Translations under genes and position numbers: made by a program | Notes under the pieces: generated by a model | What the model saw: the letters and a program-made list of their open reading frames with translations, nothing else | Database searches by the model: none | Told to the model about the DNA's origin: nothing | Shown: one piece after another, positions 16,981 through 24,236 of the stretch | Numbering within the stretch: position 1 is the first letter of the stretch | Layout: each line of letters opens with the position of its first letter | NCBI GenBank assembly: GCA_020638455.1 | Contig: JACKIK010000005.1 | Coordinates: 62,001 to 126,000 of the forward strand | Length of the DNA: 64,000 bases | Direction: 5' to 3' | Source: Hyphomonas sp. | GTDB lineage: Bacteria > Pseudomonadota > Alphaproteobacteria > Caulobacterales > Hyphomonadaceae

Positions 16981-18390
16981 ATGCGGAGCATGAACTGGCC
17001 GGCCTGGGCCCGGCCTGCGGACATTCTGGATTTGTTGCGGTTGTCGGCGCCGATTGCGGTGTCGCGCATGGCGTGGATGCTGATGGGCGTGACGGACGCA
17101 ATCGTGCTGGGCCAGTTCACGCCGGCGGAGCTGCCTTTCGTGCTGAACTCCTGGTTGCCGATCGGCGTGTCGCTCGGCTTCGGCATGGGCATCCTGCTGG
17201 GCGTGCAGGTGCTGACCTCCGAGCTGATGGGCATTGGACACGGCGCGGAATCGGGGCGCATCTTCCGCCGCGGACTGATGGGTGCGGTCGTGCTCGGCCT
17301 GTTGTTCGGTGTGGCAGTCTATGCCGTTGCGCCGCCCCTGTTCCACTGGCTTTTCGTCGACCTTGCGCCGCGCGGCGAGGGGCACATGAGCGACCCGGCC
17401 TATGTGGCGGCGTCGACCTCGTCGGTGACGCGTATCCTCGCACTGTCGCTGCCCGGCTTCATGATATCGAACGTGTGCAGCTACTATCTCGAGGCGCTGC
17501 GCCGACCGATCCTCGTCTCGGTGGTGAGCTATTTCGGCGTGGCGGCGAACCTTGCGCTCGATCTCGCCTTTGTCGGCGGCTACTGGGGCGTTCCGCAAAT
17601 GGGCGCGGACGGCGTTGCCATCGCCACCTCGGGTTCGCGCTGGCTGATCGGCGTGATCCTGCTCGTCTGCGTCGCGATCCTGACGCCGGGCCTGCGGCCT
17701 TCGCCGAAAGGAGCGGCGGATGAAGCGCGCCGCCAATATGCCGTCGGCCTCGGCACGGCAGTTTCGAACGTTGCCGAATGGGGCGGGTTCAACCTTACCT
17801 ACATCATCGCAACCTGGATCAGCCTCGCGGCCAACACCGTGTACGGATACTCGGTGCAGCTGGTCGGCTTCTGCTTCATGTTCTATCTCGGCATCGCCTC
17901 GGCGACGAGCGTGCGTGTGGCCGAAGCGTCTGGCCGGAAGAACCGGCAGGAAGTCGCAAATGCCGGGCGTCTCGGTGTGGTTGCCACGATCCTGCTGGGG
18001 GCAGTACTTGGCAGTATCCTGATCCTGTTCAACGACACGCTGAGCCATCTGCTGGTGAGGCGCGATGCCGTACTCGACGGGGTGATGCTCGCTCCGGCGA
18101 TCGCATCCCTGCTGGTGGTCGCGGCGGCGATGACGATTTTCGACGGGCTGCAGGCGACAGCTTCGTTTGCCCTGCGCGCGCAGGAGATCGTCTGGTGGCC
18201 GAGCCTCATCCATATCGGCTCGTTCTTCCTCGTGATGCTGCCGGCCTGCTACTGGCTGGGCCTCGTTGAGGGGCGGGGCGCGCACGGAATGATCGAGGGG
18301 GCGCTGATCGGCGTGCTGGTGGCAGGCACTGCACAGACGGCCGTGCTGGAATGGAAAGCGGCGCGCCCATTGTCTGGACGCGCCGCCTGA
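16981..18390 (+). CDS. MATE family efflux transporter
   Basis: The 469-residue polytopic protein shows about twelve hydrophobic segments in the two-bundle MATE arrangement. It begins near PADILDLLRLSAPIAVSRMAWMLMGVTDAIVLGQF, which is typical of helices 1 and 2 in this family. The ATG at 16981 is preceded by GGAGGGCATCCCG. Family members export cationic drugs or metabolites using sodium or proton gradients; the substrate here is unknown. It is monocistronic and converges on the HU gene. Confidence 0.9.
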   Translation: MRSMNWPAWARPADILDLLRLSAPIAVSRMAWMLMGVTDAIVLGQFTPAELPFVLNSWLPIGVSLGFGMGILLGVQVLTSELMGIGHGAESGRIFRRGLMGAVVLGLLFGVAVYAVAPPLFHWLFVDLAPRGEGHMSDPAYVAASTSSVTRILALSLPGFMISNVCSYYLEALRRPILVSVVSYFGVAANLALDLAFVGGYWGVPQMGADGVAIATSGSRWLIGVILLVCVAILTPGLRPSPKGAADEARRQYAVGLGTAVSNVAEWGGFNLTYIIATWISLAANTVYGYSVQLVGFCFMFYLGIASATSVRVAEASGRKNRQEVANAGRLGVVATILLGAVLGSILILFNDTLSHLLVRRDAVLDGVMLAPAIASLLVVAAAMTIFDGLQATASFALRAQEIVWWPSLIHIGSFFLVMLPACYWLGLVEGRGAHGMIEGALIGVLVAGTAQTAVLEWKAARPLSGRAA

Positions 18391-18405
18391 ACTCTCTACA
18401 CAGAT

Positions 18406-18421
18406 GCTCCGGAGGCGGAGC
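18406..18421. terminator. Short hairpin between MATE and HU genes
   Basis: GCTCCG-GAGG-CGGAGC gives a 6-bp stem in the 39-base gap between two converging genes. On the minus strand it lies after the HU stop. It is a weak candidate for a shared terminator, with no clear U-tract on either side. Confidence 0.4.
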
Positions 18422-18429
18422 GGCCGGCT

Positions 18430-18696
18430 TTAGAGATCCTTCATCGCCGAGGCGGGCTTGAAGGCAGCCGATGTCTTCTCCGGGATCCGGATCTGGTCGC
18501 CGGTGGCCGGGTTGCGGCCGATACGGGCATTGCGGGTCTTCGGCGCGAACGTGCCGAAGCCGGCGATGGCGACCTGCTTGCGGTCTTTCACTGCGGCAGC
18601 AATCGTATCGAATACGGCATCGACAGCCTTGCCGGCGTCGCTCTGCGAAAGGCCCGAAGCAGCGGCCACTGCCTTGGTAAGTTCACCCTTGTTCAT
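18430..18696 (-). CDS. HU family DNA-binding protein
   Basis: At 88 residues from the ATG at 18696 (AGGAGAACCCCT ribosome site), the length and sequence are those of HU. MNKGELTKAVAAASGLSQSDAGKAVDAV forms the helical base. VAIAGFGTFAPKTRNARIGRNPATGDQIRIP forms the DNA-bending arm with its conserved GRNPATG, and the end is AAFKPASAMKD. HU is a nucleoid protein that bends and compacts DNA without strong sequence preference. It is transcribed alone. Alpha- versus beta-type HU cannot be separated here. Confidence 0.96.
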   Translation of the reverse strand: MNKGELTKAVAAASGLSQSDAGKAVDAVFDTIAAAVKDRKQVAIAGFGTFAPKTRNARIGRNPATGDQIRIPEKTSAAFKPASAMKDL

Positions 18697-18795
18697 AGGG
18701 GTTCTCCTCTGAGTTAAACGGCGATGCCCCGCCGTTGCGCCGACTAGTCCACGATTCGGAAGGCGTGAACACGCCGGAATCCCAATAAACACAGG

Positions 18796-19713
18796 CTAAA
18801 CGCCGAGAATCCAGCCCTCTTCGGAGGTAATTTCCGCGATTTTTCCCCCATCAGGGGAAATGCCTGTGGAAAAAGCAGTTCCGAGCCGGCCTTTTTCGTC
18901 GAGACTGGCGTAATGACTGGCGATTTCGCGCACCTGCGCCTCGTCGGTCGTCTCGCCAGGGCCCGGCGTCACCTTCAGCAGCGATGGATAGATTTCGGCG
19001 ATCACGATGCTGATTCCGTCAAGCTCTTCATCCGTCAGCGGACCAGGCGCAAGCTCGAATGGCCAGATGCGCGCGTCGGGCCAGGCCTGACGCAGGGCGT
19101 GGACATGCGGAATGCCTGTCAGCGCCTGGCTGCCGACACTGCCATTGCCATAGATCTGCCAGTTCGACTTCGGTTGGGCCTGCTTCGACTCGCGCAAGGC
19201 GATCTCCGTAAGGCGGAATTCGGGAAGCGGCATGTCATCTGTGAACGGCGTTTTCTTTGCCGCAAGCGTGCTCGCCTGCTCGCTCGGCGGGGCGCCCCAG
19301 AACGGGTAGGGGCCTTTGGATATGGTGTAGTTCATGCCGGCGGCTACGGCGAAGCGGGCCTTGGAATTATTGTCCGGCTTGTCCTTCATCCGGGAAGCAA
19401 GGTAGGCGTGCATGGCCGCCCATGGCGGGGCGCCGTCTGTATCGAGGCCGAGGGCGGCCGCTGTCCCGGCGGGATAGCCGAGCGAAAAATCGAAGCCGAT
19501 GAGAACGCGGTCGCCGCGCTTCACAAGGCGCTCGGTCAGGTCACGGATGATGTCCCGGGCATTGAGGCGTGTCGGCGGATTGGCGGCTGTGAAGTGGAAT
19601 TTCAGGCGGGCGTCCTTGGCCAGCACACCGACCCAGATGGAATTGGAGCCCGTCGCCGGCTTCGACGCGGCGCTCCAGTCCACCATGATATAGGCATCGA
19701 ACAGACGTGCCAT
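18796..19713 (-). CDS. Conserved hypothetical protein starting with a VDWSAAS motif (often labelled CbiG-like)
   Basis: The 305-residue cytoplasmic protein begins MARLFDAYIMVDWSAASKPATGSNSIWVGV. Similar alphaproteobacterial proteins, as far as I recall, are annotated loosely as cobalamin biosynthesis protein CbiG or molybdenum cofactor-related, without experimental support. A strand ending in Asp followed by a second acidic block (VLIGFDFSLGYPAGTAA) hints at an RNase H-like or actin-like fold, which is speculation. It starts two bases before the stop of the MDR reductase upstream, so the two are cotranscribed. No other cobalamin gene is in the window. Confidence 0.6.
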   Translation of the reverse strand: MARLFDAYIMVDWSAASKPATGSNSIWVGVLAKDARLKFHFTAANPPTRLNARDIIRDLTERLVKRGDRVLIGFDFSLGYPAGTAAALGLDTDGAPPWAAMHAYLASRMKDKPDNNSKARFAVAAGMNYTISKGPYPFWGAPPSEQASTLAAKKTPFTDDMPLPEFRLTEIALRESKQAQPKSNWQIYGNGSVGSQALTGIPHVHALRQAWPDARIWPFELAPGPLTDEELDGISIVIAEIYPSLLKVTPGPGETTDEAQVREIASHYASLDEKGRLGTAFSTGISPDGGKIAEITSEEGWILGV

Positions 19714-19715
19714 GA

Positions 19716-20738
19716 CTATCCCAGCTTGACGAGCATCTTGCCCGTATTGGCCCCGCTGAAAAGGCCGAGGAAGGCGTCCGGCGCTTTGTCGATCCCCTCC
19801 ATCACGGTTTCGTTGAACTGCATCTGGCCGGAGCCTATCCACTTCGCCATGTCGGCGAGGAAGGCGGGCTGCATGTCGATGTGCGTCGACACGATGAAGC
19901 CCTGGATCTTCAGCTGCTTGCCGACGACCTGGATGATGTTGTGTGGGCCGACAGGCGTGCCGGTCTCATTGTACTGGGCAATCATTCCGCACTCGGCGAA
20001 GCGGGCCATCGGGCGGGCGACCTCAATGGCGGCGGTCAGGTGGTCGCCGCCGACATTGTCGAAATAGACGTCGATGCCCTTCGGCGCCGCGGCGCGGAGG
20101 GCCGCGACCAGCCCGTCGAAACCTCTGGCCTGCTTGTAATCGATCACATGGTCGGCGCCGAGCGCCATCACGGTGGCGCACTTCTCCGGGCCGCCGGCGG
20201 AACCGATGACGGTGCAATTCTTGATCTTGGCGATCTGCACGACGGTCGAGCCGACGGCGCCTGCGGCGCCGGACACGAAGACCGTGTCGCCTTCCTTCAG
20301 CTCCGCAATGCGGAGGATGCCGGCATAGGCGGTCAGGCCGGGCATGCCGGCGACACCAAGGAAGGCGCTTTCCGGAAGTCCGGTTTCCGGCAGCTTCATC
20401 GCCATCACGGCCTCGGGCTTCGCGGTCCACGCCGTGCGCCAGCCCGCCATCGAGGAAACGAGGTCGCCCGCGCCATAGCCCGGATGATTGGAGGCGGTCA
20501 CGCGGCCGATGGCGCCGCCCTGCATGGTTTCGCCGATCTGGAAGGGCGGGACATAGCTTTCGCGGTCGTACATCCGGCCACGCATATAGGGGTCGACCGA
20601 CATCCATTCATTCTTCACCTGGATCTCGCCATCGCCCGGCTCCGGCACGTCGGTGGTCTTTTTCTGGAAGTCGGAAAGCTGCGGCAGGCCAACGGGGCGT
20701 TGGGCAAGAGCCCATTCGGTTGAGGTAAGCTGCGCCAT
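19716..20738 (-). CDS. NADP-dependent MDR-family oxidoreductase (first paralogue)
   Basis: The start is the ATG at 20738 with AAGGAAACGAAC before it, giving 340 residues. The zinc-free medium-chain reductase signature is clear: EWMSVDPYMRGRM near the N terminus, VFVSGAAGAVGSTVVQIAKIKN as the NADP Rossmann loop, and YFDNVGGDHLTAAIEVARPMARFAECGMIAQYNETG. This matches the CurA/YncB and leukotriene B4 12-hydroxydehydrogenase group, which reduces alpha,beta-unsaturated carbonyls. A second copy of the family lies at 45194-46216. Substrate not deducible. Confidence 0.9.
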   Translation of the reverse strand: MAQLTSTEWALAQRPVGLPQLSDFQKKTTDVPEPGDGEIQVKNEWMSVDPYMRGRMYDRESYVPPFQIGETMQGGAIGRVTASNHPGYGAGDLVSSMAGWRTAWTAKPEAVMAMKLPETGLPESAFLGVAGMPGLTAYAGILRIAELKEGDTVFVSGAAGAVGSTVVQIAKIKNCTVIGSAGGPEKCATVMALGADHVIDYKQARGFDGLVAALRAAAPKGIDVYFDNVGGDHLTAAIEVARPMARFAECGMIAQYNETGTPVGPHNIIQVVGKQLKIQGFIVSTHIDMQPAFLADMAKWIGSGQMQFNETVMEGIDKAPDAFLGLFSGANTGKMLVKLG

Positions 20739-20896
20739 GTTCGTTTCCTTCCTGTTGTCGTATCCGGGGACTAAGTGGACCGGCAGGACGGCGCTGTGAA
20801 GGGGGCGGGGCAAAGATTCCCGCTGCTTTCAGGCTGAGGCAGACTCTTGCTAGACGGGCCTGCGGATGCGATGGCGGACGCATAGAGGGCTTGGAT

Positions 20897-21820
20897 ATGA
20901 CGAAGCTGAAAGTGGGCGTCGCGGGCGCCGGCGTTTTCGGAAACTATCATGCGCAGAAGGCGGCGGCTTCGGCGAAGGCCGAACTCGTCGGTGTGTACGA
21001 TATCGATCTTGCCCGGGCGAGCCGCATTGCCGAGCAATATGAAGGGCGGGGCTTCGACCAGTACCCTGAATTCCTGGACGCGTGCGAAGCCATCGTGATC
21101 GCGGTGCCGGCCACCTGGCATGAGCCGCTGGCGCATGAGGCGATCGAGGCGCATTGCCATGTGTTGTGCGAAAAGCCGCTGGCGCTGACCGGCAAGGCGG
21201 CGCGGCACCTCGCAGACGAGGCGGCGGCGCGCGGTCGAATCCTCCAGGTCGGCCACCAGGAGCGCTTTGTCGCAAAGGCGATGGGCGTGCTGGCCATCGA
21301 GGAGGCGCCGCTGCTGATCGAGTCGGTCCGGTCCGGCCCTCCGGCAGCGGACAATCGCGCGGGCGATGTTTCGGTGATCTGGGATCTGATGATCCATGAC
21401 CTTGACCTTGCGGCGATGATGCTGGGCAATGAGTTCACCGGCGTGACGGCAACGGGCCGGCGCGTTCATTCGGCGCATCTCGACGAGGCGAAAGCGCAGT
21501 TCACCTATGCCAGCGGCGGCGTGGCCCGCCTGACGGCCAGCCGCGCCGCCAGCGAGCGCCAGCGCACGATGCATGTTGCTTACCCTTCGGGCGAGATCAC
21601 GATCGACTTCCTGACGCGCAAGGTCGACAACACGACGCCTTATGAGATCAAGGTCGATATCTCTGCCGAGCTGCCCGATCCGCTGGGGGCGGCGGATGAG
21701 GGATTTTACGCGGCCTGCCTCGGCGAGGCGCGGAGCCCGGTGCCGGCCCACGGTACGGTCGCGGCGGTGGCAATGGCGGAAGCGGCTGAAGCGATCGCAC
21801 TCCAGCGCCTCAAGGTCTAA
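20897..21820 (+). CDS. Gfo/Idh/MocA family oxidoreductase
   Basis: The 307-residue protein is started at the ATG at 20897, with GAGGGCTTGGAT before it; an in-frame TTG six bases upstream sits too close to the ribosome site. The N-terminal NAD(P) fold reads VGVAGAGVFGNYHAQKAA. It is followed by VIAVPATWHEPLAHEAIEAHCHVLCEKPLALT, where the EKP lysine is the family's catalytic-site marker. Members act on sugars, inositols or UDP-sugars. The NVR-type substrate pocket cannot be resolved. It converges on pth with a four-base overlap. Confidence 0.88.
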   Translation: MTKLKVGVAGAGVFGNYHAQKAAASAKAELVGVYDIDLARASRIAEQYEGRGFDQYPEFLDACEAIVIAVPATWHEPLAHEAIEAHCHVLCEKPLALTGKAARHLADEAAARGRILQVGHQERFVAKAMGVLAIEEAPLLIESVRSGPPAADNRAGDVSVIWDLMIHDLDLAAMMLGNEFTGVTATGRRVHSAHLDEAKAQFTYASGGVARLTASRAASERQRTMHVAYPSGEITIDFLTRKVDNTTPYEIKVDISAELPDPLGAADEGFYAACLGEARSPVPAHGTVAAVAMAEAAEAIALQRLKV

Positions 21821-22431
21821 TCCTCGCCGGTCCGGCGGGCCGTCTGCTTCGGGTCATGTTTCGGTGCCGGGGCGAGGCGGAGCACTTCGGTCTGGAACCG
21901 CTCATCGTCGCCATCGAGCAGGAAGGGCAGGGCATCGCCGATGGCGGTGACCATTGGCGCGAACCAGTCCAGATCCGCTTTCGAGAAATCCGACAGCACG
22001 TGCGGCATGACCATGGACTTGTCGCCCGGATGGCCGATGCCGATGCGGATGCGGCGGAAGTCCTCTCCCAGATGCGCCATCATGGAGCGGACGCCATTGT
22101 TGCCGGAATGCCCGCCGCCGCGCTTCACACGGAGCCGGCCGGGGGCAAGGTCGATCTCATCATAGAAGAGGGTCACGTCATGCGTGGGCAGTTTGTAGAA
22201 CTGCAACACTTTCGAGAGGGCGCGGCCGGTCTCGTTGTAGAAGGTCTGCGGCTTGACCAGCAGCACTTTGTGACGGCCGACCGTGCCTTCTGAAATCTGG
22301 CTTTCGAACTTGGCGCGCCACGGGCCGAAGCGGAAGCGCTCATGCAGGTCATCGATGACGAGGAAGCCTGCATTGTGCCGGTTCTTCGCATAGCGGTCGC
22401 CGGGATTGCCCTGTCCGGAGAGGATCAGCAT
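21817..22431 (-). CDS. pth: Peptidyl-tRNA hydrolase
   Basis: Pth releases peptides from tRNAs that drop off the ribosome. The 204-residue protein opens LILSGQGNPGDRYAKNRHNAGF, with the conserved Asn and catalytic His. It has KPQTFYNETGRAL and YDEIDLAPGRLRVKRGGGHSGNNGVRSMMAHLG, the core catalytic Asp/Asn segment. The C-terminal extension carries a DGDDERFQTEV motif. AGGAGGCGACATTCCC precedes the ATG. It follows rplY (L25) in the same orientation, an arrangement common in proteobacteria. Confidence 0.96.
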   Translation of the reverse strand: MLILSGQGNPGDRYAKNRHNAGFLVIDDLHERFRFGPWRAKFESQISEGTVGRHKVLLVKPQTFYNETGRALSKVLQFYKLPTHDVTLFYDEIDLAPGRLRVKRGGGHSGNNGVRSMMAHLGEDFRRIRIGIGHPGDKSMVMPHVLSDFSKADLDWFAPMVTAIGDALPFLLDGDDERFQTEVLRLAPAPKHDPKQTARRTGED

Positions 22432-22469
22432 GGGAATGTCGCCTCCTGTCCGTCGCGGTCGAAAATGAA

Positions 22470-22502
22470 CGGCCCGCCGGGCACTTTAGTGCGGGCGGGC
22501 CG
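22470..22502 (-). terminator. Hairpin after rplY
   Basis: CGGCCCGCC and GGCGGGCCG (9 bp) flank an inner GCAC/GTGC stem with a TTTA loop. On the minus strand it comes shortly after the rplY stop and is followed by the T-rich GTTCATTTTCG, fitting an intrinsic terminator between rplY and pth. Confidence 0.7.
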
Positions 22503-22527
22503 AACGTTAAAGAACAAGCCGATGGGC

Positions 22528-23166
22528 TTAGTCTTCTTCTTTTTCCTCGCCTTCGCCAGCATCCGCTTCAGCTGCGGCCTCGGTCGAGTCCGCCTTGGCC
22601 GAGCGGCCGGCGATGGTGGCGATGGTGAAGTCGCGATCGGTGATGGTCGGTTCGGCATCGGTCGGCAGGGCGATGTCGGAGATCTTCACATTGTCGCCGA
22701 TCTCAAGGGTCGAGACGTCGGCTTCAAGGAAATCCGGGATATGGCCGGCCGGGACGAGCAGTTCGACGGCGTGACGGACCACGTTGAGCGTGCCGCCCTT
22801 CTTGAGGCCCGGCGAAACCGCCTCGCCCTTGAAGTGGACAGCGACTTCGACCTTGATCTTCTGGTTGGCGTCGACGCGGAACAGGTCAACGTGCATCGGC
22901 TGGTCGGTGACCGGGTGCATCTGGATCGCCTGCGGGATCACGAGCTGCTTTTCGCCCTTATGGATCAGCGTGGCCGTCGAGGACAGGAAGTGACCGGTTT
23001 CGATGGCCTTCTGCACTTCGCCGCGGCGTAGCGTGATCGCCACCGGGTCCTGGCCGCCACCGTAGAGAACGCCGGGCACGCCGCCATTCTTGCGGGCCTC
23101 GCGGGCGCCACCGGTGCCGACGCGCTCGCGCACTTCGACGTTAAACGTAATCTTTTGTTTCGACAT
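22528..23166 (-). CDS. rplY: 50S ribosomal protein L25 / general stress protein Ctc
   Basis: The 212-residue protein is the long, two-domain Ctc form. The 5S rRNA-binding N-terminal domain opens with VRERVGTGGAREARKNGGVPGVLYGGG. A second beta domain follows (KVEVAVHFKGEAVSPGLKKGGTLNVV). An acidic Ala/Glu tail ends the protein (EADAGEGEEKEED). AAGGAAAAACC precedes the ATG. It sits in the ribosome's central protuberance. A strong hairpin separates it from pth. Confidence 0.94.
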   Translation of the reverse strand: MSKQKITFNVEVRERVGTGGAREARKNGGVPGVLYGGGQDPVAITLRRGEVQKAIETGHFLSSTATLIHKGEKQLVIPQAIQMHPVTDQPMHVDLFRVDANQKIKVEVAVHFKGEAVSPGLKKGGTLNVVRHAVELLVPAGHIPDFLEADVSTLEIGDNVKISDIALPTDAEPTITDRDFTIATIAGRSAKADSTEAAAEADAGEGEEKEED

Positions 23167-23324
23167 GGTTTTTCCTTTCGCCCTCGACTCCGCCTCGCCT
23201 GTCCGGAGAGGTGAGAAGCTGACACGTACGGCCTTGCGCCGCCGTTTCTGAAGGCGCGCGGATACCGCATTGCCTGTGGATTGGCAAGGGCGCGGGGCAG
23301 GTGGGGGATTTGCGGCTCCCTTAG

Positions 23325-23410
23325 CCGCTCATCCCGGCGCAGGCCGGGATCCAGATTGGGCAGGCGCCGCACTTGCGGCTCTGGGCCCCGGCTTTCGCCG
23401 GGGTGAGCGG
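23325..23410. repeat. REP-like palindromic element, copy 1
   Basis: CCGCTCATCCCGGC (23325-23338) pairs with GCCGGGGTGAGCGG (23397-23410) apart from one G-U. Inside, GCCGGGATCCAG pairs imperfectly with CTGGGCCCCGGC. The layout and the ATCCCGG core match the second element 40 bases downstream, so both belong to one interspersed repeat family. Such elements sit in intergenic ends in many alphaproteobacteria and can act as 3' transcript stabilisers or terminators. Confidence 0.75.
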
Positions 23411-23442
23411 ACGGGGGACCAGAGGCTGCCTCTTCTTCCCAT

Positions 23443-23552
23443 TTTTCGTCATCCCGGAAAGCCCGCAGGGCTTATCCGGGACCCAGCACGGACGTGCGGC
23501 ATCGCAAACTGGGTCCCGGATATTTGCTGCGCAAATTCCGGGATGACGAAAA
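23443..23552. repeat. REP-like palindromic element, copy 2, multi-branched fold
   Basis: A perfect 17-bp outer stem is formed by TTTTCGTCATCCCGGAA (23443-23459) and TTCCGGGATGACGAAAA (23536-23552). Inside are a side hairpin around GCCC-GCA-GGGC, an inner 13-bp stem (ATCCGGGACCCAG at 23474-23486 with its complement at 23509-23521), a GCAC-GGAC-GTGC hairpin, and a second side hairpin around ATTTGC-TGC-GCAAAT. The nested design is cloverleaf-like. It fills most of the 511-base gap between rplY and the next gene. Confidence 0.85.
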
Positions 23553-23677
23553 GGGTCAAGATGAGGATTGGGGGATGGGAGCCGGTGTTGATCAAGAACG
23601 GCCGCCTCAGACCAAGGTCGGGGGTGGGGCCTCGGCGGGAAGGGCCTAGAGTGGCCGTATAAGAATGGGAGGAAAAC

Positions 23678-23869
23678 ATGCTGAAATCGCACATCATGGT
23701 GGCGCTCGGCCTGTTGCTGGCGATGGTTTACGCCATGCGGCTGGTGGCCGGGTTCAGCCTGTCGGACGGCGTCGGCCTTGGCGAAAGCTACCTGATCGGC
23801 GGGCTGGCTATTTCGGGTGCGCTGGTGCTCAGCGGCCTGAAAGAACGGCGCCGGCTGAAGAAAAGTTAA
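23678..23869 (+). CDS. Small membrane protein, 63 residues
   Basis: GGGAGGAAAAC precedes the ATG, a strong ribosome site. The protein has two hydrophobic segments, roughly residues 5-25 (IMVALGLLLAMVYAMRLVAGF) and 38-54 (YLIGGLAISGALVLSGL), and a basic tail ERRRLKKS. I do not recognise a family. It lies about 100 bases upstream of the DUF4212 subunit and symporter in the same orientation, and could be an accessory of that transporter or independent. Confidence 0.7.
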   Translation: MLKSHIMVALGLLLAMVYAMRLVAGFSLSDGVGLGESYLIGGLAISGALVLSGLKERRRLKKS

Positions 23870-23895
23870 GACCAAAGTGGGGCTGTCAAAGTCCG

Positions 23896-23913
23896 TACGC
23901 TTACGTCAGCGTA
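23896..23913. promoter_or_regulatory. TACGCT-N6-AGCGTA inverted repeat upstream of the symporter operon
   Basis: A perfect 6-base inverted repeat with a 6-base spacer (TACGTC) lies 53-70 bases before the DUF4212 start, an operator-like position. The symmetry and spacing suit a dimeric LuxR/NarL-type response regulator such as the CrbR-like protein encoded at 29629-30261. That link is inference; I could not find an exact second copy before the porin or acs. Confidence 0.45.
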
Positions 23914-23965
23914 AAGACTGCGGAGTCCCGCACGCAATAAAAGGCAACTGGGAGGAAACAAGGGA

Positions 23966-24232
23966 ATGACACACAATCTGGCTGAGATTGATGCGAAGGG
24001 ATACTGGCGCGAAGTCGTCAGGCTGACCCTGAGCCTTCTCGTCATCTGGTTCGTGGTATCCTACGGGGCAGGCATCCTGTTCCGCAGCGTGCTGGACCAG
24101 GTGTCGATCGGCGGGGCGCCGCTGGGATTCTGGTTCGCACAGAACGGGTCCATCTACGTCTTCGTGGCGCTGATCTTCTACTACTGCCGGGCGATGAACC
24201 GCCTGGAGAAGAAATACGGCGTGGAGGCCTGA
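23966..24232 (+). CDS. DUF4212 small subunit of sodium:solute symporter
   Basis: The 88-residue protein has two transmembrane segments (LTLSLLVIWFVVSYGAGILF and SIYVFVALIFYYCRAM), the GYWREVVRLTLSLLVIWF opening, and the FWFAQNGSIYVFV block of DUF4212. These proteins occur only as partners of VC_2705-type sodium:solute symporters. GGGAGGAAACAAGGGA precedes the ATG. The large subunit starts four bases after its stop, so expression is coupled. The stop sits close to a GGAGG that serves the next gene. Confidence 0.93.
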   Translation: MTHNLAEIDAKGYWREVVRLTLSLLVIWFVVSYGAGILFRSVLDQVSIGGAPLGFWFAQNGSIYVFVALIFYYCRAMNRLEKKYGVEA

Positions 24233-24236
24233 GGCG

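Noticed and set aside
16930..18285. Minus-strand open frame of about 450 codons opposite the MATE gene
   Set aside because: Composition is Arg/His/Gln-rich, and the MATE protein on the other strand has clear family helices and a ribosome site.
23270..23662. Open frames across the REP-like repeats
   Set aside because: They translate palindromic DNA into Arg/Pro/Gly-rich nonsense; structure rather than coding explains the sequence.
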